Positions 36,498 through 48,911 of a stretch of 64,000 bases of DNA are shown here, in pieces. Origin of the DNA: Marchantia polymorpha subsp. ruderalis (Eukaryota; Streptophyta; Marchantiopsida; Marchantiales; Marchantiaceae); NCBI GenBank assembly GCA_037833965.1, contig AP031356.1:20110501-20174500 (forward strand), written 5' to 3'. Every line of letters starts with the position of its first letter. Within the stretch, counting starts at the first letter, position 1. The translations under genes were made by a program, and so were the position numbers. Under the pieces are notes generated by a model. The model ran no database searches. It was not told the DNA's origin and saw only the letters and a list, made by a program, of their open reading frames with translations.

Positions 36498-37589
36498 CTT
36501 CATGCATAAGCATTCCAAAATATCCCTGTAACTAGAGGAATCCGAATCCTTGTTCAAACCCCAATGCATGACTGCTGTTTCTTCCAACAACAAAATGGCC
36601 GTGTCGTCAGATACGGCTCTCTAATGTGCTTGGAACTCTACAAAATACAAAAGACATTCCTGCTCAAATCATCTCCTTCAGGTAGCAGTGTTGGACCTGC
36701 CATGGTTTGTTCTGAGGGACTGGTGTATACTCTTCGTGGTTGTGAGCATTAATGCAGCCTGTCCATGGGACTCCCAGATCCCGGTTCTGTAGAAGTCTAC
36801 CGAGAGATCACAAGAACATGCATATGCCGATACACGCGATCGTGCAACTTCCTTAACCTTCCGGCACTGGGCGGGAATAATATATTAGTAAGATATTCAA
36901 ATGAAAGATGTATTCTGATTTCCATATATTTATGTTTTCGTTATACAACATTTATAATCTATAAGCTACAAATAAAATACTCGCAAAATTACATGCAAAT
37001 TAAACCCTCCTATACAGGAGGGCAACATTCTTTGACCCCATATACCGCGTGACATGAAGTGTTAGCACCTGTAAAGGGTACCAAAATAGAAAACAAATGT
37101 CTGAATGTCAACTTTGTCTATGTGAGTGTTGGCACCATATTGTATTTAGATGTTAGAGCCAATAAACTAGTTATTTTGAACAAAGCTAACATTGTTAGCC
37201 TTGTTCACATTCAATCTAGAGCTGAGGGGTATAGTTTGGAATAAATGCATTCAACATCATTTATTCCAAGTGGACATTGTCCAATGTCATTTTTTATTCT
37301 TCAATGGAAAGAATATCCAAAAAGATGTGGGTGTGAAGCACACATGCACTAAAAAAATTCAACTATTTCACTTTCCATTTTAATCTGAAATATAAAAGAG
37401 CATCTTCAGAGGCAACATGGAAACAATTTGACAACATTTCAGCATTTGTCTCTCGAGCACAAGAATAAATATTTTGATAAGAAACTAAACAACAAATTAC
37501 AATTAAATACATATATCGCAAATTGGAGTTTATATTTTGTGTGTGTGTGTATGTATGAAAGAGAGAGTAGCATTTTGACAATGTAGATT
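36498..37589. other. Intergenic stretch; possible 5' part of the copia element
   Basis: No gene seen. AT-rich, with several small inverted repeats: one around 37175-37206 (GCTAACATTGTTAGC core) and TTGGAATAAATG/CATTTATTCCAA near 37237-37268. This is where the LTR and leader of the downstream copia remnant should lie, but LTR boundaries could not be defined. Confidence 0.4.
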
Positions 37590-40330
37590 GTATGGCAATA
37601 CCTATTTGCACGACACCTATAGAGATTTGTTAGGAGATCTGCAGAGTATGCAAGAGTACTCTTCTGACATAAAGAAAGCTATGCATCTACTCCACTCCTT
37701 GCCTCCAACCTATCAGACGCTATAAAAAATTCTACTTCATCGTGATAAAAGGCTGTAACTTACAATGAGGTTGTAAGTGCTCTCTTAGCAGAGGATAGAA
37801 CTATAGATGTTGTCATTCTCTCTCTCACTCACTTCAAGTACCACATATAATGTGATCCAAGGTCAGTCACAACCGACGGATCTTGATAGTTTGCGACGTA
37901 TCAAATTGAAAAGATAGAGATCCAGATTTCATGAGCGGAGGAGAATCGAGTTTAAAGTTCAATCTCATGATAGGAGAAACTTGATGTGTTGGAAATATGG
38001 CAAGAATAGCCACATCAAGGAGCACTCCCGGATGAAAATCAGAGATACGAACTTACATCCAGTGGCGAAGAGGAGTACATGTTTGCCAACGGTCTATGAT
38101 ATCAGAGATATTCCATCTATAGTTTTTTAAAAGTTGTTGATAACGTATGGATTTTAGAAAGTGTTTGTTTTTATAACATTTGTTACATTAAAGAGTTTTT
38201 TTATACTTTTTGTACATTGAACATTTCAATTCTTATGAATAATGATCAGCTTGTAGAATTGAAAATGTTGAATCTCTAAAAATTCGCATATTTGATGGTG
38301 TCAATTGTATGCTAATCTATGTTAGGTTTATATCTAACATGAGAAATAACTTGATTTCTCTTGGAGTGTTAGACTCATACGGCTTGGAGTGGAACTCTAG
38401 GCATGGCGTGTTAGATATCGAATTATGTGATAAGAATATTACATTTTGGGAATACAAGCACAATAAATTGTACTTGTTAGATGGCATTATTATTTGTGGA
38501 GAAGTTAACTTTACAAAATCTCGTGTTGAGATGTTTCATGTATGACATTTTAGACTGTATCATCTAAGTAATAGGTACATGTTTCTTCTTGATAATAAAA
38601 AAAGTGGTATTGTGTTTGGGTTAAGTTGACTTGACATTTTGTGAACATTGCATCATGCGCAAACATCATAGACGAGCTTTTATTGTTGGAATTCATAGTT
38701 TCACGGATATTTTGGAGTATGTACACAGTGTCGTGTAGGAACCATCTCATGTTGCCTCACTCTCTGAATAGCTATACTATGTATCTTTTATAGATGATTA
38801 CTCTAGATTTGGGTGGATATATTTTCTTATCCACAAGTCTGAGGTGTTTTCTACTTTCAAAACTTGACGCTTACAAGTTGAGACTAAGATTGGCCAAAGG
38901 GTGAAATAATTGCGATCAAATAATAGCGGCGAATACATTTTTGAAGTGTTTCAGAGGTATTGTACAGAGTAGCGAATTACTCGCCATTTTATGACGGTTT
39001 ATACTCCACAACAAAGTGCTATTTTTGAGAGAATTCTCAGAATATTGTTGGAGAAGGCACGAAGCATGCTAAGCGAATCCTGTTTACTAGGAAAATTTGG
39101 GCCAAAGTTGTCAACATTGCACTTTATTTGATAAATCTTTTTTCTTTTGGTGCAATCAATTTCTCCACGCCGTTTGAACTCTGACATAAACGCATGACGG
39201 ATTACAGTCGTTTGAAATGTTTTGGTTGTAGTGCTTATTTTTTCACACCAAAGAAGCACAATATTAAGTTTTAAACTAAGTCCAAGAAATGTTGTGTTTT
39301 TGGATTTGCTAGTGGAGTGAAAGGTTATAGACTATGGGATATAGCAACCCATAAGATGATTGTGAGTAGGTATGTTTCTTTCAATGAGCCTGGTTTATTG
39401 AACGAGGGGAAGAATTCTGAGGCTCCCTATACTAAAAAGAAAAAATATCTAGTCACAAGTGTTATTATGGGGGAGTTGAATCATTTTGTGAATAATGATC
39501 TGTCACAAGAAGTAACATTGTTGCATCAGGTAACACTTTATGAGACAAGCAATGTCTCATAAAACAATTAAGCTAATCAAGATTGAAGTAAAACTCAATC
39601 CAACTAATGCTTTGATCAAAGTTATTCCTTTGGAGAATTTCAGGCAACACTTTGTTATCATGCAGGTTGTGCATGGAGAGCACATGTAGAATTTGCTAGC
39701 ATAGTAACTTCTGTTATCTCTTTACATATTTATTATATCATGTGATGACTACGGTTTAGTTCTAGTTAACTCTCGTGCAAAGAGTAGCCTTGTGTTAGAT
39801 TTTCAAGAACTTTCCACTATTAAGTTTCTATTTAGAACTTGCCGTGGAATAAATATATAGGTTACGAGATTTTTGATTCTTCATTTTAAAAGATTTTCTT
39901 GTTACCTCTTTATGTTATTACTCTATCTTGTTATGGTTATTGTTTAGTTCTAGTTAACTCTCGTGCAAAGAGTAGCTTTGTGTTAGATTTTCAAGAACTT
40001 TCCACTAAATAATAATATAAATTACAAAGAATACTGTTTACTTAACACAAGTTAAGGGAAATATTGTTGAGGTTAACCCTGTTGAGGAGTAACTTCAGGT
40101 TCTAGTTTTATAAAGCTAGGTTAGTCGCTAGTGTTGGGTATATATGCCCTCAAGGCTTCTACTTTGTACGAGTTGTATTCATTTGTGACTAAACTCTTTC
40201 CCATGTTTCAGCCGTGGACGTAGTACTTGAGGATGAACCATGTTATACGACGTCTCTCTCGTGTTCGTGCTTGGCTTGAATGTTTCACTAAGAAGAAGAG
40301 AGTCATTGTAGTTATATCTTATCTACAATA
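37590..40330 (+). mobile_element. Degenerate Ty1/copia LTR retrotransposon
   Basis: Fragments in the order expected of a copia polyprotein appear in shifting frames with many stops. They are a Gag (UBN2-like) piece with AMHLLHSLPPTYQTL (about 37675), the pre-integrase region with NLISLGVLDSYGLEWNSR and NKLYLLDG (about 38350-38490), and the integrase region with a degenerate GEYIFEVFQRYC, INFSTPFEL, DYSRLKCFGCSAYF and GVKGYRLWDIATHKMIVSR (about 38930-39400). After this only weak remains are seen, including a stretch near 40040-40330. A continuous reverse transcriptase or RNase H domain was not identified. The frameshifts and stops mean it is dead. It lies in the plus orientation. Confidence 0.85.
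39738..40007. repeat. ~75-bp direct repeat within the copia remnant
   Basis: GTTTAGTTCTAGTTAACTCT followed by CGTGCAAAGAGTAGC and TTTTCAAGAACTTTCCACTA occurs at about 39750-39823 and again at about 39937-40007, offset by about 187 bp, with only a few differences. It may be a local duplication after the element died, or part of an LTR-like unit. Confidence 0.75.
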
Positions 40331-43300
40331 GTTATATGTTATATCAAATACGCTCCTTCAAACTCTTGTGTTATTGTCATATTACAACTTTATCTACACC
40401 TTACTTTTATTAATTTTAAGTTACTAAATATGATTGCAAACTTTGTTTCATTTAAGATACAACATATTTGTAGAAAAAAAATTCAAATTTTTAACAACCA
40501 AAGATGCATTTGCTAGATTTTTGGATCATTTCCAAATTTATTCATATGATAAATATCTTTTTCATTGAATGTGATATTTTACTTTGGAATACTTATGGCT
40601 TCAAATTTGCATCTTGAGAGTATGTTTTTCCTCAAATTTCTCATGATTAGTTATCAAAGTTGGAAGAGAAGTTGATACTAGTTGGTTGGTGAATTGTTTT
40701 GATACTGATATATATTTTTGCAATTATGACACATAAAATACATAATGTATTTTTATATGTGATGGAAGTTTCAGCTACAAATTTGTTGTAGATAATCAAA
40801 CATGATTATCTATTTGAAAAATTGACTTTTTGCAATGAACATTTACATGCTATTCTTGTTGACTATAAGCCTTTAGCAAGCTTTTCTTGGCTTGATGTAG
40901 CCTTATGTAAATCAGCTCCATAATATTATTGACAAGCGCTATTTTGATAAAACACTTTACATTTTTTGAAAGTCTAAAAAAAAAAGAAGCAAAAATGAAA
41001 ATGTAAACATCTTTGTATATGCAATAACACAATTTTTATATGCAAGTTACACATAAGGCAAAAACATATGTCACTCTTGTTGTTATTTTAATGTGAATGT
41101 ACGCAATACTTGATGATTTTTTAGCCCTACAACTCATCTTGAATAATCTTTTAGATTTAATGAACTACAAATGAAAAAAATATGTAAAAAACCAAATAAT
41201 ACATATTCTAAAGTTTTGAATAAACTTTACTTTAGAATTTATTATTTTCCATATATATACATATATTCCATCAAAACTTGATCTTCGTAGTTTAATTCTA
41301 CTCATTGAAAAAAAATGAATGAAATTGACATGATTTTTTTGAAAATATTTTTTGAAATTGTGTAATATCAAAAAATTATCATTACATTTATATTTTTATC
41401 TCACAATCTCTAGATTTTACATTTTTTTAGAACACATTGGTCTGATGATGTCACAATTTGTTCATTTAAAATTTCAGAGACAGGAAAAATGTAAATAAAT
41501 GAGCACTAGTGACAAATTATAATTTACTTGGACTCCATAATGAAGAAGAATGTACTCCATATTTTTTATCACCTTAAAGATAAAGTCATCTACGCGCAAC
41601 TTTCTAGTTTTTGAATAGACTTTAGGATGAACACATTCATCTTTGAAGATTTCATATAGAAACAACATTGTTTTGCATAAAAGATAAAATTGTCATTTTT
41701 GGCTAGTTATCAACTCAAAATCAAATGTACAGGTTAGATGCATGCATGCATATATCATTCATATGTTATCTTACATCACACAAGAAAAAATGATTGATTT
41801 CAAATTTATACTATGACTTTCCATCTTGTTGACTTTGTCTATCAATTGGGCTTGAAGTATATTAGAAATTTTGATGTATAGAAGAATATTAGCTCTTTAG
41901 GATCTTGCCTGTATATTCAGAGCTCAAGTATTCTTGAGATGTTGTTTGGGTAGATTTTATGCATCTCGGTGTTTTTTTAATGAAAGTAATACTTATTGAA
42001 GAACTTATCATGAAGGTGGTATATCTAGAGATTTTAAACTAACTCTTAAAGTAGAAGGAGTGATTACTTATAGTTCTGGAGCTACAGTACAACACCCAAT
42101 ATCTGCATGTATGATGTTTTTTCAAAGATGTTAATTATATTTTGTTTCATATTGGATAAACGCGGAGATATTTCTGCAAAATTTCTCAATTTTTGTGGGA
42201 GTATGCTTCGAAGTGATGCTTTTATTCTGGGTGGCACATTATAGAAGTTTCTTCTTTTCACTATATGAAATATTTTAGAGAAAAGAAATTATTGTTTTGT
42301 AAGCACATATCGTGAATGGCAAACATAGTAAAACAATCAAGTTGTAAAACATACGCATATGCAAATTTGTTAGTGTATCATAATTATGATACACTACTTT
42401 ACGTATGCCATGCTTCACATTTGTTTAAATGAAAAACTATCGTAAAATATGAACACAATGTTGAATACTTTGGTTCCTCATTAGTTCATTGACCGAGTAT
42501 TAGCGTCCGTATATACGTATTATGCTTGGTCCGGGAAAAGACGTAGAGATTCACCAGGAATAGCAACCTCATCTAGGCACTAGGAGTGTAGATGGCATTT
42601 AAGTCAAAAGGTGAAGCTGATCGCAATCCTTTATTCCCACGTTGACTTATGGGGCACCCATATCCTAGTTGACAATAGGGGGCCTCGTGTCCGAGAGAAT
42701 TTCTGGCTTTGTTTGGCCATGGTTTTGGCCTTTTCAGGCCTGGAGTATCTGTCTTGTTCGGATGATATAAGCAGCACGTGGTTCTCTTTCCCATGCGTCT
42801 CCCTCGTCTCTCATTTGTGATTGAATATGATATCAAGTCGGACGATCCGATGGCAGATCATGACGGCAAAGTGGAAAGAAATTCGTGCGAGTCCGGATCG
42901 ACGGGCACTTCTGCCCGACTTCTGCGTCTAGTTCAGATCCCAGACCGAAGCAGTCCTCAATAACAAATTGTGAGGTATGTTCGAAATGCTTAAAATTTTC
43001 TCTTGTCCCTGTCTGAAATGTTGAAGCACGATCTGCCAAATCAGGTCGCTTTTAGTCTCGTGAGCAGACATGACCCTGTGGCAACGAGGAGAGCATTTAC
43101 AATTGCAACCGCGATGGCAAAGGTTCGTGCCTACCCTCTCCATTACGATGCATAACAATAATAACATTTCTTTCAGTCAGTGATTTTAGTGTCAAATAAG
43201 ATTCGCGATGTAGGTCAATGCAATCGGTCACTGTTGTATTTTAAAACCGAATTGGGGTACTGTTGAGTCATTGTGTGAAGCTGGATCCGTGTTGGATGGT

Positions 43301-44473
43301 GGATCCACACTCATTCACTCAATGTAAAAGACTGTGTGAAGTCATCTAGGCAGTAGACGAGAATACGAGGGCCCACAGCTCTGCTGCAACTCCATGTTGA
43401 CCATCTTCAATGATATTAGAAAGAGAAGAAAATGAGAACAGCTAAAGGTGGGACAAGACGAGCAAAAGCCAAAATGACAGTGACAGAAAACTCTGAATGT
43501 TTGCACTCGAAGCTCTACAGACGAAGAAACTGGAATTATCATGATTGCATGAAACTGGAGATGTTTTGTGTACTTTCGTGAAATAGAAACAATAGATCAC
43601 TTCCATTACATGTTTATCAGATCAAGTGCGGGGTCCCTTCATGAGGGGTCGCTGTTTTCGCGTTGGCCACAGGCAGTCACGTCGACTCTGCACTAATGAA
43701 GCACTCCTGCGGGTGGAGTTCACCCTGGACCTGGAATCTCAAGTTCGTCACGCCTATCCTCTGCGCTATCCCGCGAGGATGTCAAAACACCCTGGACAAA
43801 TACCGTAATACTGGCACTAATGACGTACAGTATATGCTGTGGCTAATTCAAGACTATATGTTACAGATGTAATACTCCGTAGGAGGGTGAATCTGGAGAA
43901 GTTGATGTCAAGGGGTAGCTCTAGGGGCCCTATAGATATGTCTTATTACCTAAACCCTTGATCAATCTAAGTAATGCGTCAGTCTTCTGTTCTTTCGAAA
44001 TACGTACATAACAAAATTGATGTGGACTGAAGTAGCTCCCAACCAGAATTCTTGCCACCGTCCGTCCGTCTGTCTTAAACCTGTACATGAACTCCCCGAA
44101 CTTACAAGATGTTGTCCGCCTACTAATTCATTAACGAAGTGGACGTGATTGCGTGCAATGATGTGCGGCTCGCAGAAAAGACCGATGCCCTGCGACCGAG
44201 CAGTGATTTTAGAGCACAGGTTTCTGTTCTGAAACGTGCTCGATTTTCCGACCCTTGTTTCTCGTTGGTCCCACGCAGCTTTCTCATTTCCTGGTTGCTA
44301 TCAGCCAATGCAGAAACAACCTTAGCATTTGGTGCTGAAACCCAAAACAAAACTCAGTGAAGTACAGTACGAGGACGCCCGAAGCAGTCACCAGAAAGCA
44401 CCCGTTTTATTTCCGAACTCAGTGTTCTCTCCATCCGAATGTCTCGTGGACAAGATTCCAGACTCGGTCCACT
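40331..44473. other. Intergenic region, no gene supported
   Basis: 40,331-42,480 is AT-rich, with short unsupported frames. 42,540-43,900 is GC-moderate. It includes an ATG frame at 42850-42963 (MADHDGKVERN...) that ends shortly before a donor-like GAG|GTATGT; whether it is the leader of a gene is unclear. 43,900-44,470 is the region downstream of the prion-like protein gene, with plus-strand frames that are shadows of that gene from 44329 onward. Confidence 0.4.
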
Positions 44474-46944
44474 TCAGGCTGGCTCTGCCTGCCTTTGTTC
44501 AGGGCCTTGTTGGAGATGAGAGTTTGGCGGTGCACCATTGCCTGCTTGCCATTGTCCTGGTCCTTGCTGAGGAGGATGGTCTCCAGGTGCATTGGGATCT
44601 ACCTGCCTTTGTTGATGGCTTTGTTGAGGAGGATAGTTTCCCGGTGCACCGTTGCCTGCTTGCCATTGTCCTGGTCCTTGCTGAGGAGGATGGTCTCCAG
44701 GTGCATTGGGATCTACCTGCCTTTGTTGATGGCTTTGTTGAGGAGGATAGTTTCCCGGTGCACCGCTGCCTGCTTGCCATTGTCCTGGTCCTTGTTGAGG
44801 ACGGTAGTAATCATTTGGGCCTCCCTGCATCTGTCCTGGACCTGGACCCTGTTGAGATGGATAAGGGCCCGGCGCACTCTGAGAATACTGCTGGTTGTGG
44901 CCGGGGTAACCTGCAGGAGGTTGAGAGTACGATGACATTGTCTGCTGCGTGCTTTGTGCCGCATAAGAATACTGCGATGGAAACTGTTGCTGCTGTCCGG
45001 ACTGTGGAGCAGATTGCGACTGCCCTTGGTGCTGTGGCTGCTGGCTACTTCCGGCCTGTTCCTGCGAGAATCCAGGACCCGAGGGCTGATTCCATGCAGG
45101 ATTGTAACCTCCTTGGGGCTGGTTGTTGTATGCGGGGCGGTTCTGGCCATTCTGCCATTGTTGAGCAGTTTCGGAGAGCCCAGAAGCTACTGCAGGTGGA
45201 GCAGATGGGGCGTGCCCAAGTTGATGCCCCTGGTAATTGTACCCATTCTGACCATTCTGCCCTTGCTGAGGGTAATAGCCAGACTGCGGATAATTTGGAG
45301 CTCCATTGAAAAGAGCCACTTGTGCAGGATCGTGCGACTGCGATCCCAGCATATGAGGCTCAGACAGAGTGTGCATGAGGTGCACGTCGTGATTGTAAGG
45401 ACCCGGTGGAGGCGCTTGTGCGTTCGGATCATAAGTTCCTTGCTGAGCCAGCGATTGCGGAGGTCCATACCATTGATGTCCTGTCGCGGAGTTTGTTTGG
45501 CCCGAAGAGTATGAAGACGGGAATTGATTGTATTGACCTTGGGCCTGATAGCCCGGCTGATTGTAGTACTGCGGTGGTGGCTGGGAATTGGACTCGTACT
45601 GCAGTTGGCTGTGGGCTGTCGCTAGATAACCAATTGGGTTGGGAGCTGGAAGGCCACCCGGATAAGCCGATGGGAATCCATTATGAGAGACAGGAGCAGG
45701 AGCAGCCGCAGGAGCAGCAGCAGCAGGAGCAGCAGCTGGACAAGCATCAGGAATTGCATCGCTCAGAATCTCATTTTCGGAAATTGGTTTGCCCAAGATC
45801 AGATGATCAGTCACCCAGGCTTTGTGTACAACGATGGCCTTTTCTCCCAGAGAAGCGTACATTTTCTTGATCAGTTTTCGATGGAGCATATATTTGGGAG
45901 CCATGAACAAGGGAGTCATGATCCAAGCTGCTTCTGTGACGACACCAGAAGTGATCTCGGTGACGGTGCTCTTCAGAATCTCATCCCACAACCAGTAGCC
46001 TATTCCAGCTTGTTTCAACGCCTCCAGAATGAATGCTTCCAGTGCAGCTTTCAATCCGCTGGTTGACGCTTTTTCGAGAGTGGCCGTCAGCTGCTTGGCT
46101 AGACTCTGCGCATCCGAGAGCGACCGGACGTTGGCAATCGGGATCAGTCCTAGAGAGGCTGAGAATCCAACACACTGCACCATCGTCGTGGCCACCATGA
46201 TGGGTATCCCCGAGAATGGAACCATAGTTCCTGCTGCTGTCGACATGGCCACCGAAGTCATATCCCTCTTTCTTTTCTTCTTCTGCTCATCCACCGTTGT
46301 GTGTAACCGCGTCTCGATCTTCGAGTTCATGTGCGGCTCTGCGTCACTCTTAGCTGAAATTTGTACAGATTCAGATTCATATAGCGTCAGATAAGGTCTA
46401 CCAATTGTTCCAAACCATGCAAAAATTAATTCCTCACCCTCTGTATAAACCTCAGACATCCACACCATTACTTCTCTCCGTAAGCTGTATGTGCTCATCA
46501 GCACCTAGTGCGAGCACGACTACGACCATTTACTTGAAGCCGGACGTGACAATCCAAAACTAGAACTCCCATCCCAACTTCTCGCCGTGAGTTGTCACTA
46601 AGGGCGACCAGAAACTCACGTGCCTGTACGACGAACTGTTATGACATATATCACAATACGCTATATTGTACTAGACTTGGTGGGAGATCGTCAGACTGTC
46701 AACAACTCCAGTTTTCTCTCACAGGAATTCAGATATAGAGCCCTTTCTACGTTCAACGCCACCAACAACAAATTGAGCAGATCAGATATTGTGAACAATG
46801 TGACTTACCTCCATGCTTTGCGGTGTACGTGTTGTAAATCGACCGATAAACGGCGATGGAAGCAGCATCGATCAGTCCAGTTTTCGGACTGAAGGATTTG
46901 GTGTCGATGGTCTCTAACGGCTGGTCATGTTTGGACTTTCCCAT
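44474..46944 (-). CDS. Unrecognised protein: hydrophobic N-terminal half plus Q/P/G/Y-rich prion-like C-terminal half, 2 exons
   Basis: Model: exon 1 46944-46809, exon 2 46353-44474, 671 residues. The donor GGAG|GTAAGT and acceptor ACAAATTTCAG|CTAAG both split an Ala codon after its first base, so the frame holds. Residues 70-75 (KKKRKR) could be a nuclear signal. Residues 79-117 are hydrophobic and Gly/Ala/Met-rich (TMVPFSGIPIMVATTMVQC), followed by amphipathic helices, a second hydrophobic stretch (TSGVVTEAAWIMTPLFMAPKYML) and a basic segment with KKMYASLGEKA. From about residue 240 an Ala/Pro spacer leads into about 400 residues dominated by Gln, Pro, Gly, Tyr, Asn and Ser. The last 110 residues are a 38-residue tandem repeat. 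The composition resembles FUS-type prion-like domains that drive condensates. The paired hydrophobic segments faintly recall membrane-associated DUF697-like regions, but I do not recognise the family. Membrane or vesicle association is only a possibility. Confidence 0.7.
44505..44850. repeat. 114-bp in-frame tandem repeat
   Basis: The segment TGCACCNTTGCCTGCTTGCC recurs at about 44531, 44645 and 44759, a period of exactly 114 bp (38 codons). Two near-identical full units and partial flanking units encode a module with QQGPGQWQAGNGAPG then QQSHQQRQVDPNAPGD. The repeat preserves the frame of the prion-like tail and probably varies in copy number. Confidence 0.92.
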
Positions 46945-48726
46945 GATTCCGAGATCCCAATAAACCCTCTAGCAAATCTGCACGGACGTGCAAGAACAAG
47001 TTCCTTCGCGTTCAGGAGGTGGCTCTCATCGCCGCTCCGAGGTGACGGGATTGTCAACAGATAATCGAACACGATCGGAGTCCAGGCTTCGAATCGAACT
47101 GCCTCGCACTCGGGTCCGTGGAGAGAGAGGGAGATGGGACGATGGGAAGATGTCGAGATTCGCGCACAGTTGTGGAGCTAATCGGGATGACCTTGACATT
47201 CTCATCTCCGAGCATCTGCGCGGCTTATATAGCGAACGAGTTGACTGGCAATCTCCTCCGATGCTCCTGACTTCACAGTATTATGCAGGATAACGTGTCT
47301 TGCGGACTGGGTGGTCAAGGGGTCAAACCCGAGTAGGGTGCGAGTCTGACCGGGCGAAAACTTTGCTTCGGACCCGGCTCGCAGGCCCAATCGGTCAAAC
47401 TCAAGGTTGCGAAAATGCGACGATGCCGCGGTGACCGCCAGTTGTGCCTCCTGAGAGACCGGGCTCACCGTCCCTCCCGGTTCTGCAAGTTCCAGTCTTC
47501 CTGGTCTGGGCCATCACTGGGAGGGGAGACCGAGCAATTTCCGGTCAAAGGATGGCAAGATAATACTTAATTTATACCAACTTGTACATATATGATACCA
47601 AACCCGTACGGCCTTGTGTCCGTTCGGGTATCATACGTACTCGGGTACGGATGTATTCTTGTCAGTTTCATTAAATAAAATTATTGCCGCTAATATGTCT
47701 AATAAATTTTGTTCCATTCAATTTAATATTAACATATTCTCTAATTAGTCCTATAGAACCATGCTTGTAGAAAATACGCTTAATAAGCTGTTACTATATA
47801 TTACTGGGGAAAGTAAACTTTCATAGAAATGGTGAAAGAGCGGTGAATATATTATTCTTCTCAACTTATAATAGTACTAGATATTAACTAAATCTTGGAC
47901 GCAAAAAGACACACTTCTCATTGTGATATTATTATGTTCGTTATTATGTATGTTCTCTCATTGGGATTAACCCATGCTCATTGTGCTCCTAATCTCCTCG
48001 TCTTTCTGCTATTTTGCTAGGTTTTCACTTAAAATATGTAAGTATTCATGATAGTGGAGTGGTGCTCAAAATTGCTGGTACTAAATCTATGAAATTTCAA
48101 TGTATAGTTGTGGAACAATAGGGTGGTTCACATTTTGAACATTCCTTTGGGATGCGTTGCATATAGAGTCAAGCATTAGCCAATAATTTGGTACTCTTTA
48201 AATGCAAGCCTATGTTCATCTCAATCTATGGTAGCTTCTTATGTTCAAATCAGAGTCTTTAAACTTTTGAATTATATTTTCAATGAAATTTATCATGTTA
48301 AGAAAATTAGTGATGCAAACACATCTATTTGTTACATGTGAACGGACAACTCTCACAAATGAGGACCAAGTAATATTGCAAAAAGATTTGAAGACCTACC
48401 AAGCCTAAACTATTGGTTTGTGTAATGTTGAGATTTGTGTGCAATCTTTGAATTATTAATATTATTAATTTTTACAACTATTTTAAAGAAAATTTTATAA
48501 AGAGAAATAAATGAGATACATAATCAGATAATATATTTTAGAATTAATAAAGTGAGCATATACAATATAATGAGAAGTAATCAATATTCTACATGTATTC
48601 AATCAGATTGAATATATTTGTGATATTCATCACAATTTTGCGTTATTATATCTTAGATTTATTTTGAGCCAATGAATAAAAAAATCTTTATCTTCACGAT
48701 TTTTTTAGAAATCAAAGTTTCATTTA
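46945..48726. other. Upstream region of the prion-like protein gene, then AT-rich spacer
   Basis: 46945-47290 is GC-moderate and probably holds the promoter and 5' leader of the minus-strand gene. At 47590-47635 an imperfect inverted repeat (GATACCAAACCCGTACGG against CCGTTCGGGTATC) resembles a transposon end. From 47,640 the sequence is AT-rich with no gene. Confidence 0.4.
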
Positions 48727-48911
48727 GGGAGGGGCTAGTTATCCCTCAGTTTGGGCTATTATCTCTCACCCTAGGCTAATGCGCATTAATTCTCACTTTC
48801 CAATGACTGTGAAGATTATATCACACAGCTCTAGTCACAAAGCTATGTTCTGTATAGTATAGTAGAGTGAATGATAATTATCCCAAATTGAAAGATAACT
48901 AACCACTCACT
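48727..48911. mobile_element. Tourist-like MITE (PIF/Harbinger type)
   Basis: About 185 bp with terminal inverted repeats of about 48 bp. The left end reads GGGAGGGGCTAGTTATCCCT and the right end, reverse-complemented, GTGAGTGGTTAGTTATCTTT, with roughly 80 percent identity including the shared TTTGGG and TTATC..TCAC blocks. TTTA flanks both ends (48723-48726 and 48911-48914), consistent with the 3-bp TTA target duplication of PIF/Harbinger elements. It has no coding capacity. The left end matches the right terminus of the element ending at 2815. Confidence 0.8.

Noticed and set aside
44329..45309. 326-codon plus-strand frame with internal repeats (LAEEDGLQVHWDLPAFVDGF)
   Set aside because: It is the antisense of the 114-bp repeat in the prion-like protein gene. 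The minus-strand frame is longer, starts at a proper first exon and keeps phase across an intron.
46354..46504. Extension of the prion-like protein frame upstream of 46353 (MLMSTYSLRREVMVW...)
   Set aside because: The acceptor ACAAATTTCAG at 46354 joins exon 1 in phase, whereas acceptors further upstream leave a frame mismatch. The extra residues are therefore taken as intron.
47202..47468. Minus-strand frame in the region upstream of the prion-like protein gene
   Set aside because: No domain, no splice partner, and it lies in the probable promoter region.
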